Below are positions 42,191 through 50,681 of a stretch of 64,000 nt of DNA, in pieces (within the stretch, counting starts at the first letter, position 1; each line of letters begins with the position of its first letter). A model generated the notes under the pieces. It was not told the DNA's origin. It saw only the letters and a list, made by a program, of their open reading frames with translations, and made no database searches. A program made the position numbers and the translations under genes. Origin of the DNA: Clostridia bacterium (GTDB lineage Bacteria; Bacillota; Clostridia; Oscillospirales; Acutalibacteraceae); assembly GCA_017461625.1 (NCBI GenBank), contig JAFTXJ010000008.1:35318-99317 (forward strand). Direction: 5' to 3'.

Positions 42191-42377
42191 CCCCCACAAA
42201 GCTGACAACCTCTACGCTGTCGCCGTCCTGCAATACGGTTTCGCCATACTGCGCTTTCGGTACGATGTCTCCGTTACGCTCTACTGCGATCCGCTTGGGA
42301 GCATAACTTGTAGTTGCAAGGTATTCCGCAACTGTCTTACCTGCAATATTCAGTTCCTCGCCGTTGATCTTTACCAT
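42183..42377 (-). CDS. thiS: Sulfur carrier protein ThiS
   Basis: This 64-residue ubiquitin-like protein ends in SFVGGG; its C-terminal Gly becomes the thiocarboxylate that supplies sulfur for the thiazole. The start MVKINGEEL follows GGAGGTG. The frame extends upstream to 42515, but that part is the TPP riboswitch and terminator. It is the first gene behind the riboswitch. Confidence 0.95.
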   Translation of the reverse strand: MVKINGEELNIAGKTVAEYLATTSYAPKRIAVERNGDIVPKAQYGETVLQDGDSVEVVSFVGGG

Positions 42378-42397
42378 AAAAACACCTCCAAAAACAA

Positions 42398-42429
42398 CAA
42401 AAAAGGAAGCTACCGATTTGGTAACTTCC
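42398..42429 (-). terminator. Riboswitch-controlled terminator before thiS
   Basis: On the minus strand, GGAAGTTACC (42429-42420) pairs with GGTAGCTTCC (42414-42405), followed by TTTTTTG. It lies between the TPP aptamer and thiS, so TPP binding is expected to favour termination. Confidence 0.85.
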
Positions 42430-42469
42430 TTAATGTACTTCGTTATTCCTAATATCCTTGTATTAGGCA

Positions 42470-42546
42470 TCCCTACGTTGGCATTATCCAAATCAGGTTC
42501 TCGGTCGAAGGTCACACCTTCCTCTCAGCCCGTATACGAGCTCCCG
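42470..42546 (-). promoter_or_regulatory. TPP riboswitch (thi box)
   Basis: On the minus strand the aptamer reads CGGGAGC..ACGGGCTGAGAGG..ACC..GAGAACCTGATTTGGATAATGCCA then ACGTAGGGA (long core described in parts). CTGAGA, ACCTGAT and GCGTAGGGA-like blocks are the conserved TPP-binding bases. It controls the thiS-to-thiN run. Confidence 0.95.
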
Positions 42547-42632
42547 TTTGTTTAATTGTCGTAAGTATTATACTGCAATCCGTTATAAATTGCAAGTGCT
42601 TTCACAATAATTTATAGTTGGTTCATAAAATC

Positions 42633-43148
42633 TTACTGTAAAGAAATTTTGCTTTTCTCAAATACTTTAACAAGTACGCAACCGAGAATCAATCCGGCAA
42701 CACCCTGAACACCGTTGGCAGGGATGTTTACAACAGACGGACCGAAACCATACAAGACACCTTCAAACAAGAAGTAACCTAAGATCATTACTACCTCAGC
42801 AATAATACCGGTAATAATGCGAGAAGAAAGATTGCCAATCTTATTATGTAAGAGCTTAAAGCCATAGAAAGCAACCAATGCCATTAAGCCTTTAATCACA
42901 AATGTTGCAGGTGCATACACTACGTAACCGGAGAAGAGGTCAGCCAAAGCAGAGCCTAGTCCTGCTGCAAGGAAACCGTATACAGGATTTAACATCCAGC
43001 CGGCAAGCAGTACCACACAGTCGCCCAAATTCAGATAACCTTTAAGCGGAGACGGAATCTTAATGATCATTGTGGCTACACAGGTTAGCGCAGCAAGCAT
43101 AGCTGCAATTACAATTCTTTTTGTTGTGTTTGAAGTGTTTTCTTTCAT
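42633..43148 (-). CDS. ECF transporter S component
   Basis: This 171-residue membrane protein has about six segments. IVIAAMLAALTCVATMIIKI at the start, GYLNLGDCVVLLAGWMLNPV and the AALADLFSGYVVYAP-type loop (here SALADLFSGYVVYAPATFVI) are typical of substrate-binding S components of energy-coupling factor transporters. The energy module (EcfA/T) must be elsewhere. It lies upstream of the TPP riboswitch in the same direction, and a thiamine precursor is the natural guess, but its own 5' region has no thi box. GGGGG at 8 bases supports the ATG at 43148. Confidence 0.85.
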   Translation of the reverse strand: MKENTSNTTKRIVIAAMLAALTCVATMIIKIPSPLKGYLNLGDCVVLLAGWMLNPVYGFLAAGLGSALADLFSGYVVYAPATFVIKGLMALVAFYGFKLLHNKIGNLSSRIITGIIAEVVMILGYFLFEGVLYGFGPSVVNIPANGVQGVAGLILGCVLVKVFEKSKISLQ

Positions 43149-43162
43149 TATGAATACCCCCA

Positions 43163-43705
43163 TTAAAGTAATTCTTCATTATATACTGCACGACTTCCAC
43201 CGATAAATCTCGGTCTGGTACGTGCGGCAAGAACGGTCGCTTCACCGATCTTATTGTTTTCTAATCTTACAGGAACAGCAACCTTTTTGAGATGCATTCC
43301 GATTAATGTAAAACCGATATCAATTCCGGCATCCGCTTTGATTTCCTCTACTACTACCGGATCCTCAAAGTGTGCATATGCTTGCGTTGCCATAGAGCCA
43401 CCGGCTTTCGGTTGAGGAACCACGTTTACAATATCTGCATTTGGAATGGTACTTCTCTCAACGACAATCGCACGATTCAAATGCTCACAGCATTGAAACG
43501 CAAGTCGCCATCGATTTTCCTTGGCATAATCATAGATTCCCTTAAAAACTATGCCTGCAACATCGGGACTGGAATTTGTTCCAATCTTTGAACCGATAAT
43601 CTCGCTGGTAGAGCATCCTACAACCACGATATCACCGGGTTTCAGTTTTGCTTTCTCTCCAAGCTCACGCATAACAGCTGTGGCTTGTTCATACAATTCG
43701 TTCAT
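43163..43705 (-). CDS. TIGR01440/UPF0340 family protein
   Basis: This 180-residue protein resembles B. subtilis YwlG: MNELYEQATAVMRELGEKA, VVGCSTSEIIGSKIGTNSS, FQCCEHLNRAIVVER and IGMHLKKVAVPVR. The function is unknown. AGGAG stands nine bases before the ATG at 43705. It is 14 bases upstream of the ECF gene, so these two are one transcript, divergent from the MocR-type regulator. Confidence 0.88.
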   Translation of the reverse strand: MNELYEQATAVMRELGEKAKLKPGDIVVVGCSTSEIIGSKIGTNSSPDVAGIVFKGIYDYAKENRWRLAFQCCEHLNRAIVVERSTIPNADIVNVVPQPKAGGSMATQAYAHFEDPVVVEEIKADAGIDIGFTLIGMHLKKVAVPVRLENNKIGEATVLAARTRPRFIGGSRAVYNEELL

Positions 43706-43799
43706 ACCCAAATTCTCCTATTGATTAACTTGCTTAGATAGTATATAATAAATCTGACGATATTGAAATGGTCAAAAAAGGAGAATTTTATATCACCAG

Positions 43800-44897
43800 A
43801 TGAAATATGTTATTGATGTTAAATCTCACACGCCTGCATATCAGCAATTGTATCTACAGGTGCGTGAGGATATTATAAAAGGAATCTATCCTATGGGAAG
43901 CAAGCTACCTTCAAAGAGAACGATTGCATTGGATAGTAATACGAGCACAGTAACCGTAGAACACGCTTACTCATTACTTATTGATGAAGGTTACATTGAA
44001 TCATGTGAACGAAGTGGCTTTTTCGTCATTTTTCGTGCCGACGATGGTTTCGTAACTGCTCCTATTCAAAACCATATACACGATTTACCGTTGGGGAGTC
44101 ATGCCGATACACCAACAGACTTTCCGTTTTCTGTTCTTGCAAAGACAATGCGAAAAGTTATCAGTGATTACGGTGAAAGTATGCTCGAACGATCGCCGAA
44201 TCTCGGCACAACTCAACTGCGTGAAGCCATAAGAGTTTATCTGGCACAAAACAGAGGTATACTGGCCGATACTGAACAGATCATAATTGGTTCCGGTTCG
44301 GAGTATTTATATACGCTTCTCGTGGAACTGCTTGGAAGAGATAAAATCTATGCCATCGAGTCTCCGTCTTATAAAAAGATTGAGCAGGTATACAAGGCCT
44401 CAGATGTCAGTCTGGAGAAACTGCCATTATCTCACGACGGTATTGACAGTAAAGCGCTCAAAAACTCTAATGCGGATATATTGCACATTTCACCGTATCG
44501 AAGTTACCCAAGCGGTGTTACGGCTACTGCTTCAAAGCGGCACGAATACTTAAGATGGGCAGAAAAGGGTTCACGATATATTATAGAAGATGATTTCGAA
44601 TCAGAATTCTCAGTATCACGGAAAACAGAAGAAACACTATTTTCGCACTCTTTCAAAGATAATGTGATATATATGAATACCTTTTCTAAAACAGTATCTT
44701 CATCATTTCGTATAGGATATATGGTTTTGCCACAATCTTTAATAATAGAATATAAAGATAAATTAAGCTTTCTTTCTTGTACTGTACCCACATATTTACA
44801 ATTAGTGTTAGCAGAATTATTAAATAACGGAGATTTTGAACGACACGTTAATCGTGTTAGAAGAAACAAAAGAAAAGAAATATCATCACTAAAATAG
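43800..44897 (+). CDS. MocR-type (GntR HTH + aminotransferase) regulator, C-terminally truncated
   Basis: This 365-residue protein has a GntR winged helix (residues 1-75: YLQVREDIIKGIYPMGSKLP, TVTVEHAYSLLIDEGYIES). An aminotransferase-like domain follows, with NLGTTQLREAIRVYL, IIGSGSEYLYTLLVELLG and the PLP-binding Lys at about 298 in YMNTFSKTVSSSFRIGYMVL. Full-length relatives are about 460-480 residues. This one stops shortly after NRVRRNKRKEISSLK, so the last 90-110 residues of the aminotransferase fold are missing. A terminator follows at once. AAAGGAG is 15-16 bases from the ATG, a long spacing. Confidence 0.85.
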   Translation: MKYVIDVKSHTPAYQQLYLQVREDIIKGIYPMGSKLPSKRTIALDSNTSTVTVEHAYSLLIDEGYIESCERSGFFVIFRADDGFVTAPIQNHIHDLPLGSHADTPTDFPFSVLAKTMRKVISDYGESMLERSPNLGTTQLREAIRVYLAQNRGILADTEQIIIGSGSEYLYTLLVELLGRDKIYAIESPSYKKIEQVYKASDVSLEKLPLSHDGIDSKALKNSNADILHISPYRSYPSGVTATASKRHEYLRWAEKGSRYIIEDDFESEFSVSRKTEETLFSHSFKDNVIYMNTFSKTVSSSFRIGYMVLPQSLIIEYKDKLSFLSCTVPTYLQLVLAELLNNGDFERHVNRVRRNKRKEISSLK

Positions 44898-44902
44898 CAA
44901 AA

Positions 44903-44938
44903 TGCGTCATGAGTTTTCTCCTGACGCATTTTGTTTTT
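44903..44938 (+). terminator. Terminator after the MocR-type gene
   Basis: AAAATGCGTCA and TGACGCATTTT form an 11-bp stem at 44908-44932, followed by GTTTTTC. It lies directly after the early stop. Confidence 0.85.
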
Positions 44939-44941
44939 CTA

Positions 44942-45309
44942 TTATATGAAAACGATATCTCTATTTACAATTTCAGTAGCTCTGCTACGGATATTATTCA
45001 TCTGACAAACCCATTCTATTTGATTAGCCGCTTTGAGTTGTTCGGTAATGCCTTCGGACTCTTTTAATTGCTTGATTAGTGTATCAAACATTTCGAATTT
45101 ATATCGCAAAGATGGGAATTTAGTTTACATTCCGTTTGAAGTCGGTTGTACGTGAATTTGCGGTGATGTTTAAGATATTCCAAATGCCGCATACCCCAAA
45201 CGCCGATTTCTTTCTGTTCTTCCTCCGGTAATTTTAGACAAGGGAGGTAATAGTCGCCTTGCAATTCGTACCAAAGGCCGTTGTTTTCATCGTATATAAA
45301 TTTCTCCAT
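44942..45309 (-). pseudogene. tnpV: TnpV-like gene broken by a frameshift
   Basis: The first frame reads WYELQGDYYLPCLKLPEEEQ and GVWGMRHLEYLKHHRKFTY. After a shift near 45085 the other frame continues MFDTLIKQLKESEG and NQIEWVCQMNNIRSRATEIV. Together they match the TnpV family (Tn4451 relatives), as do the intact copies at 45453 and 59118. GGAGGCTTAAAT precedes the ATG. A deletion of one or a few bases disrupts it. Confidence 0.75.
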
Positions 45310-45452
45310 ATTTAAGCCTCCTTATTGACAATTTTAAATTTCTTTTGCTTTGAACGGATACAAGAAAAACAATTAACTATAATGTAAAACAGAAAAAATA
45401 TATTATAAAAATAATTAGTGTGGCAATATTCAAAACTGCCACACCAATAAAT

Positions 45453-45809
45453 TTATCTGTATATTATTTCCTGGTTAATAATTTCTCTAACTCTCGCTTC
45501 AATGTTTTGCATACGGCATACCCATTCCAACTGATTTTCTTCTTTCAATTGTTCAATTACACATTCACGTTCTTTCATCTGTTCAACAAGTGTATCAAAC
45601 ATCTCACGAGCCTGATTTTCTATTTCAGCACAGTGCTGATACAGCTTACCTTCTGCGAGTAGGGTTGCAAATAACGCTTTCTTGTGTTTGAGAAGATAGT
45701 CCTTGTGTAACATACCCCATTTTCCGAGAATAATCTTTGCTTCTTCAGGAGGTAAGATAAGGTTAGGTATGTTGAAATCTCCAACCTGTCTGTATGTAAT
45801 ATTTTTCAT
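45453..45809 (-). CDS. tnpV: TnpV-type transposon-encoded protein
   Basis: This 118-residue protein has the family pattern YRQVGDFNIPNLILPPEEAK, LGKWGMLHKDYLLKHKKALF and the C-terminal coiled-coil LKEENQLEWVCRMQNIEARV. TnpV is carried by Tn4451-type and related elements, and its role is unknown. AAAGGATGATG precedes the ATG at 45809. The start is 7 bases after the stop of the DUF6809-like gene. It is very similar to the copy at 59118, so the family has several copies here outside the element at 28.4-34.8 kb. Confidence 0.82.
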   Translation of the reverse strand: MKNITYRQVGDFNIPNLILPPEEAKIILGKWGMLHKDYLLKHKKALFATLLAEGKLYQHCAEIENQAREMFDTLVEQMKERECVIEQLKEENQLEWVCRMQNIEARVREIINQEIIYR

Positions 45810-45816
45810 AATCGCA

Positions 45817-46095
45817 TCATCCTTTCGCATTCTTAAAAAATGTGTCGTATGTAAATCTTGCTCCGAGCCTGAAGCCTGATATAAAGCTGTCTGCATTACT
45901 TGTTGTTGAAAATTCAATGTAAGCACTTACATAGTTTTGAAACAGCTCCTTATCTTCACCGGTCAGCCTTGCAGTAAGCTGTTCTTCTTTCTCTGCAAGA
46001 TTACTCAGTTTCTTCTTGAGTTTAGGTGTTAATTCGGAATTGAGCTCTTGTGGCTCGATGTTGCCGTAATAGAAATCTTCAATGATATTTAACAT
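45817..46095 (-). CDS. DUF6809-like small protein
   Basis: This 92-residue protein starts MLNIIEDFYYGNIEPQELN and has a helical LTPKLKKKLSNLAEKEEQLT followed by ISGFRLGARFTYDTFF. This pattern is common in small proteins of clostridial mobile elements (DUF6809). The function is unknown. GGAGG precedes the ATG. It forms a two-gene unit with the following tnpV. Confidence 0.75.
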   Translation of the reverse strand: MLNIIEDFYYGNIEPQELNSELTPKLKKKLSNLAEKEEQLTARLTGEDKELFQNYVSAYIEFSTTSNADSFISGFRLGARFTYDTFFKNAKG

Positions 46096-46193
46096 TATGT
46101 ATTCCTCCATATATGAGGAAATATATCAGAGTACGAAAGATAGAATATGTTCTGCCGGAGAACTACTTGTGTTATGAACATCCGCACCATATA

Positions 46194-46230
46194 AACCACT
46201 GAAGCAAAAGCTTTGGTGGTTTTCTTTTTG
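46194..46230 (+). terminator. Plus-strand terminator upstream of the DUF6809-tnpV pair
   Basis: AACCACTGAAGC (46194-46205) / GCTTTGGTGGTT (46210-46221) with two G-U pairs, then TTCTTTTTG. No plus-strand gene precedes it, so a short RNA or antisense transcript from about 46100 may end here. Confidence 0.6.
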
Positions 46231-46237
46231 CTCAAAT

Positions 46238-46271
46238 CAAAAAAGGACCTCATTGATGTGAAGTCCTTTTT
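46238..46271 (-). terminator. Terminator of the Gfo/Idh/MocA gene
   Basis: AAAAAGGAC / GTCCTTTTT stem on both strands. On the minus strand it ends in TTTTTTG. Confidence 0.75.
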
Positions 46272-46293
46272 GAAAATAAATTCAGCACACAGA

Positions 46294-47355
46294 TTAAAGA
46301 ATAACTTCTTTGCCCTTTTGAGCTGATTCATATATAGCACACAGAATTTTTATCATATCCACACCCTGAGAAGGCTTGAAAACAGGCTCCGCACCTTCGG
46401 TAAGGACATCAATAAAATTGCGGATATTGTGCTTGTGGCCGTTTGATTCCATTTTACCTCTTGGAGTAATATCAAGAAGTTGACCGTCTTCCTCTGTGAA
46501 AAATTCAACTTCATTATCTTTCCACTTAAGGCCGGATTTTGTTCCTCTGAGCTCAACGAATCGGTTTTCGTTTTTGATGTTTGATGCCCAGCTGAATTCA
46601 ATCTGAAGAACGGCACCGTTATCAAAACGAATCATACCCATTGCAAGGTCTTCAACGTCAAAAGTACCCTGGTCTTTTGAGTCACCGAATTTGGAGTTTT
46701 CGGAATCGCTTGTGTCATTGTCGGCAAACTTTGTGTAAGTACTTGCACTTACTGCAATGGGGGTGGGGTTGCCCATAAGCCATACTGCAAGGTCAATCAT
46801 GTGAACGCCAAGGTCAATAAGAGGACCACCGCCGGACTGTGCCTTTGTGGTGAACCATCCACCTTTGCCGGGGATTCCTCTGCGTCTTTGCCAACCGCAA
46901 CGGCCACAATAGATTTCGCCCATTTTGCCGTCTTCAATAAATTTTTTTGCATACTGTGATGCTGTAGCAAAACGGTTGTTTCTGATAACCATAAGCACCT
47001 TGCCTGCTTCTTCAGCGGCATTTTTCATTTTAAGAACTTCTGTAACGTCAACCGCATCAGGCTTTTCACATAAAACGTGTTTACCTGCTTTGAATGCATC
47101 CACTGCAATTATGGAGTGGAGATAGTTGGGTGTGCATATGTCAACAGCGTCAATGCTTTCGTCTTTCAAGAGTTCTTTGTAGTCGGTATATACAGCCGCA
47201 TCAGGGTAATATTTATCCCTGAGTGCAATGGCTCTTTCTTCAATAATATCGCAGAAGGCTACAACCTCTACTCTGTCGTCTTCATAATAATTGTTAATGT
47301 GGCTTCCACGGCATATACCGCCGTTGCCGATAATTGCAATTCTTAATTTTGGCAT
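46294..47355 (-). CDS. Gfo/Idh/MocA family NAD(P)-dependent oxidoreductase
   Basis: This 353-residue protein has an N-terminal Rossmann fold (IAIIGNGGICRGSHINNYY, residues 5-23), the signature HVLCEKPDAVDVTEVLKM with the catalytic Lys in EKP, and the C-terminal domain with GGGPLIDLGVHMIDLAVWLM (His motif). Such enzymes oxidise or reduce sugars, inositols or their derivatives. No neighbour hints at the substrate. A start with GGAGGAAAT precedes the ATG. It is a single-gene unit. Confidence 0.92.
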   Translation of the reverse strand: MPKLRIAIIGNGGICRGSHINNYYEDDRVEVVAFCDIIEERAIALRDKYYPDAAVYTDYKELLKDESIDAVDICTPNYLHSIIAVDAFKAGKHVLCEKPDAVDVTEVLKMKNAAEEAGKVLMVIRNNRFATASQYAKKFIEDGKMGEIYCGRCGWQRRRGIPGKGGWFTTKAQSGGGPLIDLGVHMIDLAVWLMGNPTPIAVSASTYTKFADNDTSDSENSKFGDSKDQGTFDVEDLAMGMIRFDNGAVLQIEFSWASNIKNENRFVELRGTKSGLKWKDNEVEFFTEEDGQLLDITPRGKMESNGHKHNIRNFIDVLTEGAEPVFKPSQGVDMIKILCAIYESAQKGKEVIL

Positions 47356-47657
47356 ATTTATTTCCTCCTGTGCCGATAAAAGTAAGGCAAAATTTTACCT
47401 GATTTTATTATATCAAAGAGAAGAAAAAAGTAAATACACAACTTTTCAAAATTACCTCAAAAACCACGATTTTTTGATGGTTGGGAACAAATTGAGAACA
47501 AATTTTCAGAAAAAACAGCAGATTACAAAAATAAATACTTTTGCCGAAAGCTATTACTTTTGTTTAGTTATTATCATCCGTCTGTTTATTGCGTATCTTT
47601 TGGTCTTTCGTTATAATATAGACATCGGTACCGAAAATAAATTAAGGAATAATTAAT
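47356..47657. other. Intergenic region between divergent genes
   Basis: About 300 AT-rich bases. A good promoter for the XRE gene (TTGCGT 47589-47594, 17 bases, TATAAT 47612-47617) is present. No gene or clear structure is seen in the rest. A GGTTTTTGAG..AAACC-like weak repeat near 47455-47480 is not convincing. Confidence 0.5.
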
Positions 47658-48680
47658 ATGGAACTTGGTAAAAGAATTAAACAATTGAGATTAAACAAGG
47701 GTGTAACACAGGAAGCTTTGGCAAATGCGTTGGGGGTTACATATCAGGCTGTTTCCCGTTGGGAAAATGAAGCAACTATGCCTGATATCGCCTTACTTCC
47801 GCAAATTTCAATATACTTCGGTGTGAGCATTGACGAACTTTTTGAATTCACCGAAGAATCACAATATGAGCGAATTAAGAATATGCTCAATGAAAAATCA
47901 TCACTCACAGATGTAGAGTTTGAAAATGCAAAATGTTTTCTTGAAAAACAACTTAATGCGGAAAGCAAAAATGTCAATGCAATAAAACTGCTTGCTTGGC
48001 TTTATTTTCATCGTGCAAAATCATCAAATATTCAGGCTGTTGAATATGCCAAGAAAGCGTTGCAGCTTGGCGACACAAGCAAAAGTATGAATAACATTCT
48101 GCGTGATGCTTACGGTTCACCTCATACAGACTGGAATTGCCGCAACCGACACGAGCTTATAGCATTTTACAATGAACATCTTAACTCACATCCTGAGGAT
48201 ATGAGGGCATATCGTTATATGTTGCCTGCACTTGTTGCAGACGGAAGAACCGAAGAAGCAAGGATATTGATTGAAAAAATCAGAGACCGTGAAAAACCTG
48301 AATTACTCTTTGTTTTTGATGCAATGATACTTCGCCGAGAAGGTAAAGTTAACGATTTTGAAGAGTTGCTCAATGAAATGACCAAACAGTTTAATAACAG
48401 CTGGTATACTTGGGCAATAGCAGCAGATTTTAAGGCTGATGATTGTAATTACGATGAAGCTGTTTCTTGCTATGAAAAATCTTTTAAGCTTCAACCCGTT
48501 CCCCGATATACCGATTCTCTTGAATCGATTGCACATATCTATGAAATAAAAGGCGAATATAAAAAAGCGATTGAAACTTATCAACGAATAATTGACCTTT
48601 TAAAAACTGATTGGAATATAACTTTCGGTGCAACGGTTAATAAATATCTTCTTAAGATTGATGAGCTTACCAATGAATAA
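47658..48680 (+). CDS. XRE-family regulator with TPR-like C-terminal domain
   Basis: This 340-residue protein has an N-terminal Cro/C1 HTH (residues 1-65: GKRIKQLRLNKGVTQEALAN, ALGVTYQAVSRWENEATMPD), then helical repeats from about 75 to 335, with clear TPR-like units ADDCNYDEAVSCYEKSFKLQ and KGEYKKAIETYQRIIDLLKT. Such proteins respond to a bound ligand or peptide. The target is unknown. It is divergent from the oxidoreductase, and the acyltransferase follows in the same direction 75 bases on. Confidence 0.88.
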   Translation: MELGKRIKQLRLNKGVTQEALANALGVTYQAVSRWENEATMPDIALLPQISIYFGVSIDELFEFTEESQYERIKNMLNEKSSLTDVEFENAKCFLEKQLNAESKNVNAIKLLAWLYFHRAKSSNIQAVEYAKKALQLGDTSKSMNNILRDAYGSPHTDWNCRNRHELIAFYNEHLNSHPEDMRAYRYMLPALVADGRTEEARILIEKIRDREKPELLFVFDAMILRREGKVNDFEELLNEMTKQFNNSWYTWAIAADFKADDCNYDEAVSCYEKSFKLQPVPRYTDSLESIAHIYEIKGEYKKAIETYQRIIDLLKTDWNITFGATVNKYLLKIDELTNE

Positions 48681-48755
48681 TATGCAGTATTCGAGATTGA
48701 AAATGCTATCAGGATATGTTAAAATAAAGTGAGATTTGTTGAGGGATGTGATTTT

Positions 48756-49313
48756 TTGCGTTTTTTAAATAAATTGAGAAATATCATTCGTTCATGGCTT
48801 GGTGTTGATTACGGGCCGACTATTGCCGATATGGTTGATATGGGGATGAAAGTGGGCAAAAATTTCAGTGCCGAAAAAGCCCGAATTGATGTTTCACATT
48901 GCTGGTTGATTTCGATAGGTGATAATGTTACCTTAGCACCAAATGTTTATCTCCTTGCTCACGATGCCAGTACAAAAAGGCATTTAGGATACACAAAAAT
49001 CGGCAAAATCACAATTGGTAACAATGTTTTTGTCGGAGCAGATACAGTAGTAATGCCTGATGTAAAAATTGGAGATAACAGCATAATAGGCACTCGTAGT
49101 GTTGTGACTAAAGATGTGCCCGATAACACCGTTTATGCAGGCAATCCCGCACGGTTTATCTGCACATTGGAAGACTACTTGAAAAAGAATGAAGCGAAAA
49201 TGAAATCACGTCCGGTTTATGATGAAAGCTATACTTTGGGCGGAAACATAAACAAATCACAAAAAGAGCAGATGGTATCGGAATTGGAAGACGGAATCGG
49301 ATATGTTAAGTAA
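48756..49313 (+). CDS. Left-handed beta-helix acyltransferase
   Basis: This protein of about 185 residues has hexapeptide repeats: VTLAPNVYLLAHDASTKRHL (HD typical of xenobiotic/maltose-type acetyltransferases), ITIGNNVFVGADTVVMPDVK and IGDNSIIGTRSVVTKDVPDN, then AGNPARFI. It probably O-acetylates a sugar or a related acceptor. GAGGG lies before a TTG at 48756 (LRFLNKLRNIIRSW, read as Met). A GTG start at 48729 is the alternative. It ends before a strong terminator. Confidence 0.85.
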   Translation: MRFLNKLRNIIRSWLGVDYGPTIADMVDMGMKVGKNFSAEKARIDVSHCWLISIGDNVTLAPNVYLLAHDASTKRHLGYTKIGKITIGNNVFVGADTVVMPDVKIGDNSIIGTRSVVTKDVPDNTVYAGNPARFICTLEDYLKKNEAKMKSRPVYDESYTLGGNINKSQKEQMVSELEDGIGYVK

Positions 49314-49331
49314 CCGATATAAATAAAAATA

Positions 49332-49372
49332 CCTCCTGTGACAGCTTTTCTGTCATAGGAGGCTTTCTTTTT
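49332..49372 (+). terminator. Terminator after the acyltransferase
   Basis: CCTCCTGTGACAG (49332-49344) / CTGTCATAGGAGG (49350-49362) followed by CTTTCTTTTT. Confidence 0.9.
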
Positions 49373-49381
49373 GAAATGAAG

Positions 49382-50632
49382 CTATATCAAAAACTCTTTG
49401 TTCTTTTCAATAAAGATAATGTCCGATACTGCCTTGATATATATTCCGTCGGGGCGGTATTCTTCTGAAAGAATTACACCGTCTTCTCTCACTTTAGCGG
49501 CAAGGCCGCCTTTGGTGTAAGGGAAAAGGAACTCTACCTTTTTTCTTGTGGGTGGCAAGGAAATCTGAATTGTTGCAAGAAGTTGAGGAAGTCCTTCACC
49601 TGTGAGGGCAGAAATCATACAGAACTTGCCGATATTTGGCAAAGCATAAAGATTGTCTGCTTTATCGCATTTGTTCATAACAGAAATAATCGGCTTATCC
49701 TGACATCCTAATGAATGAAGCAGGTCAAATGTTACCTGCAAATGCTCACCGCAATAGGGGTCAGAGGCATCACATACATTGAGAATAGCAGTTGCATTAG
49801 CCGCTTCTTCAAGGGTTGATTTGAATGCCTCAACAAGGTGGTGAGGTAACCTGCGGATAAGACCAACGGTGTCAATGAGCATAACTTCTCTGCCGTCGGG
49901 CAAAGTGAGAGCCCTTGAAGTTGGGTCGAGGGTGGCAAACAGCTTGTTTTCAGCAAGAACACCGGCCTGAGTGAGTGTATTCATAAGTGTTGATTTGCCT
50001 GCGTTTGTGTAGCCGATGATGGCGATTGTTTCAACACCGTCTTTTTCTCGTCTGTGGCGAAGCTGCTCGCGTCGTTTTGCAATTTCTGCAAGATCCTCTT
50101 CGAGGCTCTGAATTCGTCTGCGGATATGTCGGCGGTCACTTTCAAGCTTTGTTTCACCGGGACCTCTTGTGCCGATACCACCGCCAAGACGTGAAAGAGC
50201 AACACCCTTGCCGCCTAATCTCGGAAGTGTGTATTTGAGCTGAGCCAACTCAACCTGAATTTTACCTTCACCGCTTCTTGCTCGGGCTGCAAAAATGTCA
50301 AGAATAAGCATTGTGCGGTCAATAACTCTTACATCGGTTTCGTTTTCAATGTTTCTCTGCTGTGAGGGGGAAAGCTCACAGTCAAAAATTAAAAGGTCGA
50401 TGTCGTTGTTCTCGCAGAACTCTTTAACCTCTTGAATTCTGCCGCTGCCGATGTATGTTGCAGTATCAGGCTTGTCTCTTTTTTGAATCACGCGTGCAGC
50501 AACAACAGCACCTGCAGTTCTGGCTAATTCCTCAAGCTCATCAAGAGAAACCTCTGCATCATATGTGCCTAAATCAATGCCGACAAGTACGGCTGATTCA
50601 GGGGCATCGTTATAAGTTTCAGTAAGTTCCAT
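49382..50632 (-). CDS. hflX: Ribosome-associated GTPase HflX
   Basis: This 416-residue GTPase splits or rescues stalled ribosomes. The N-terminal HflX domain has DTATYIGSGRIQEVKEF and FDCELSPSQQRNIE. The Gly-rich linker is RLGGGIGTRGPGETKLE. The GTPase domain has G1 GYTNAGKSTLMN, G2/G3 FATLDPTSR and LIDTVGLIRRLP, G4 NKCDK and G5 ISALTGEG. A C-terminal domain follows. Length and order are usual. It lies downstream of galE but behind a terminator. Confidence 0.95.
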   Translation of the reverse strand: MELTETYNDAPESAVLVGIDLGTYDAEVSLDELEELARTAGAVVAARVIQKRDKPDTATYIGSGRIQEVKEFCENNDIDLLIFDCELSPSQQRNIENETDVRVIDRTMLILDIFAARARSGEGKIQVELAQLKYTLPRLGGKGVALSRLGGGIGTRGPGETKLESDRRHIRRRIQSLEEDLAEIAKRREQLRHRREKDGVETIAIIGYTNAGKSTLMNTLTQAGVLAENKLFATLDPTSRALTLPDGREVMLIDTVGLIRRLPHHLVEAFKSTLEEAANATAILNVCDASDPYCGEHLQVTFDLLHSLGCQDKPIISVMNKCDKADNLYALPNIGKFCMISALTGEGLPQLLATIQISLPPTRKKVEFLFPYTKGGLAAKVREDGVILSEEYRPDGIYIKAVSDIIFIEKNKEFLI

Positions 50633-50643
50633 AATCTCACCCT

Positions 50644-50675
50644 AAAAATATGTTCCGCCGGTTTACAGCGGAACA
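50644..50675 (-). terminator. Terminator after galE
   Basis: TGTTCCGC (50651-50658) / GCGGAACA (50668-50675). On the minus strand the stem is followed by TATTTTTAG. Confidence 0.75.
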
Positions 50676-50681
50676 TTATAA

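Noticed and set aside
42378-42515. N-terminal extension of ThiS
   Set aside because: The extra codons coincide with the TPP riboswitch and its terminator.
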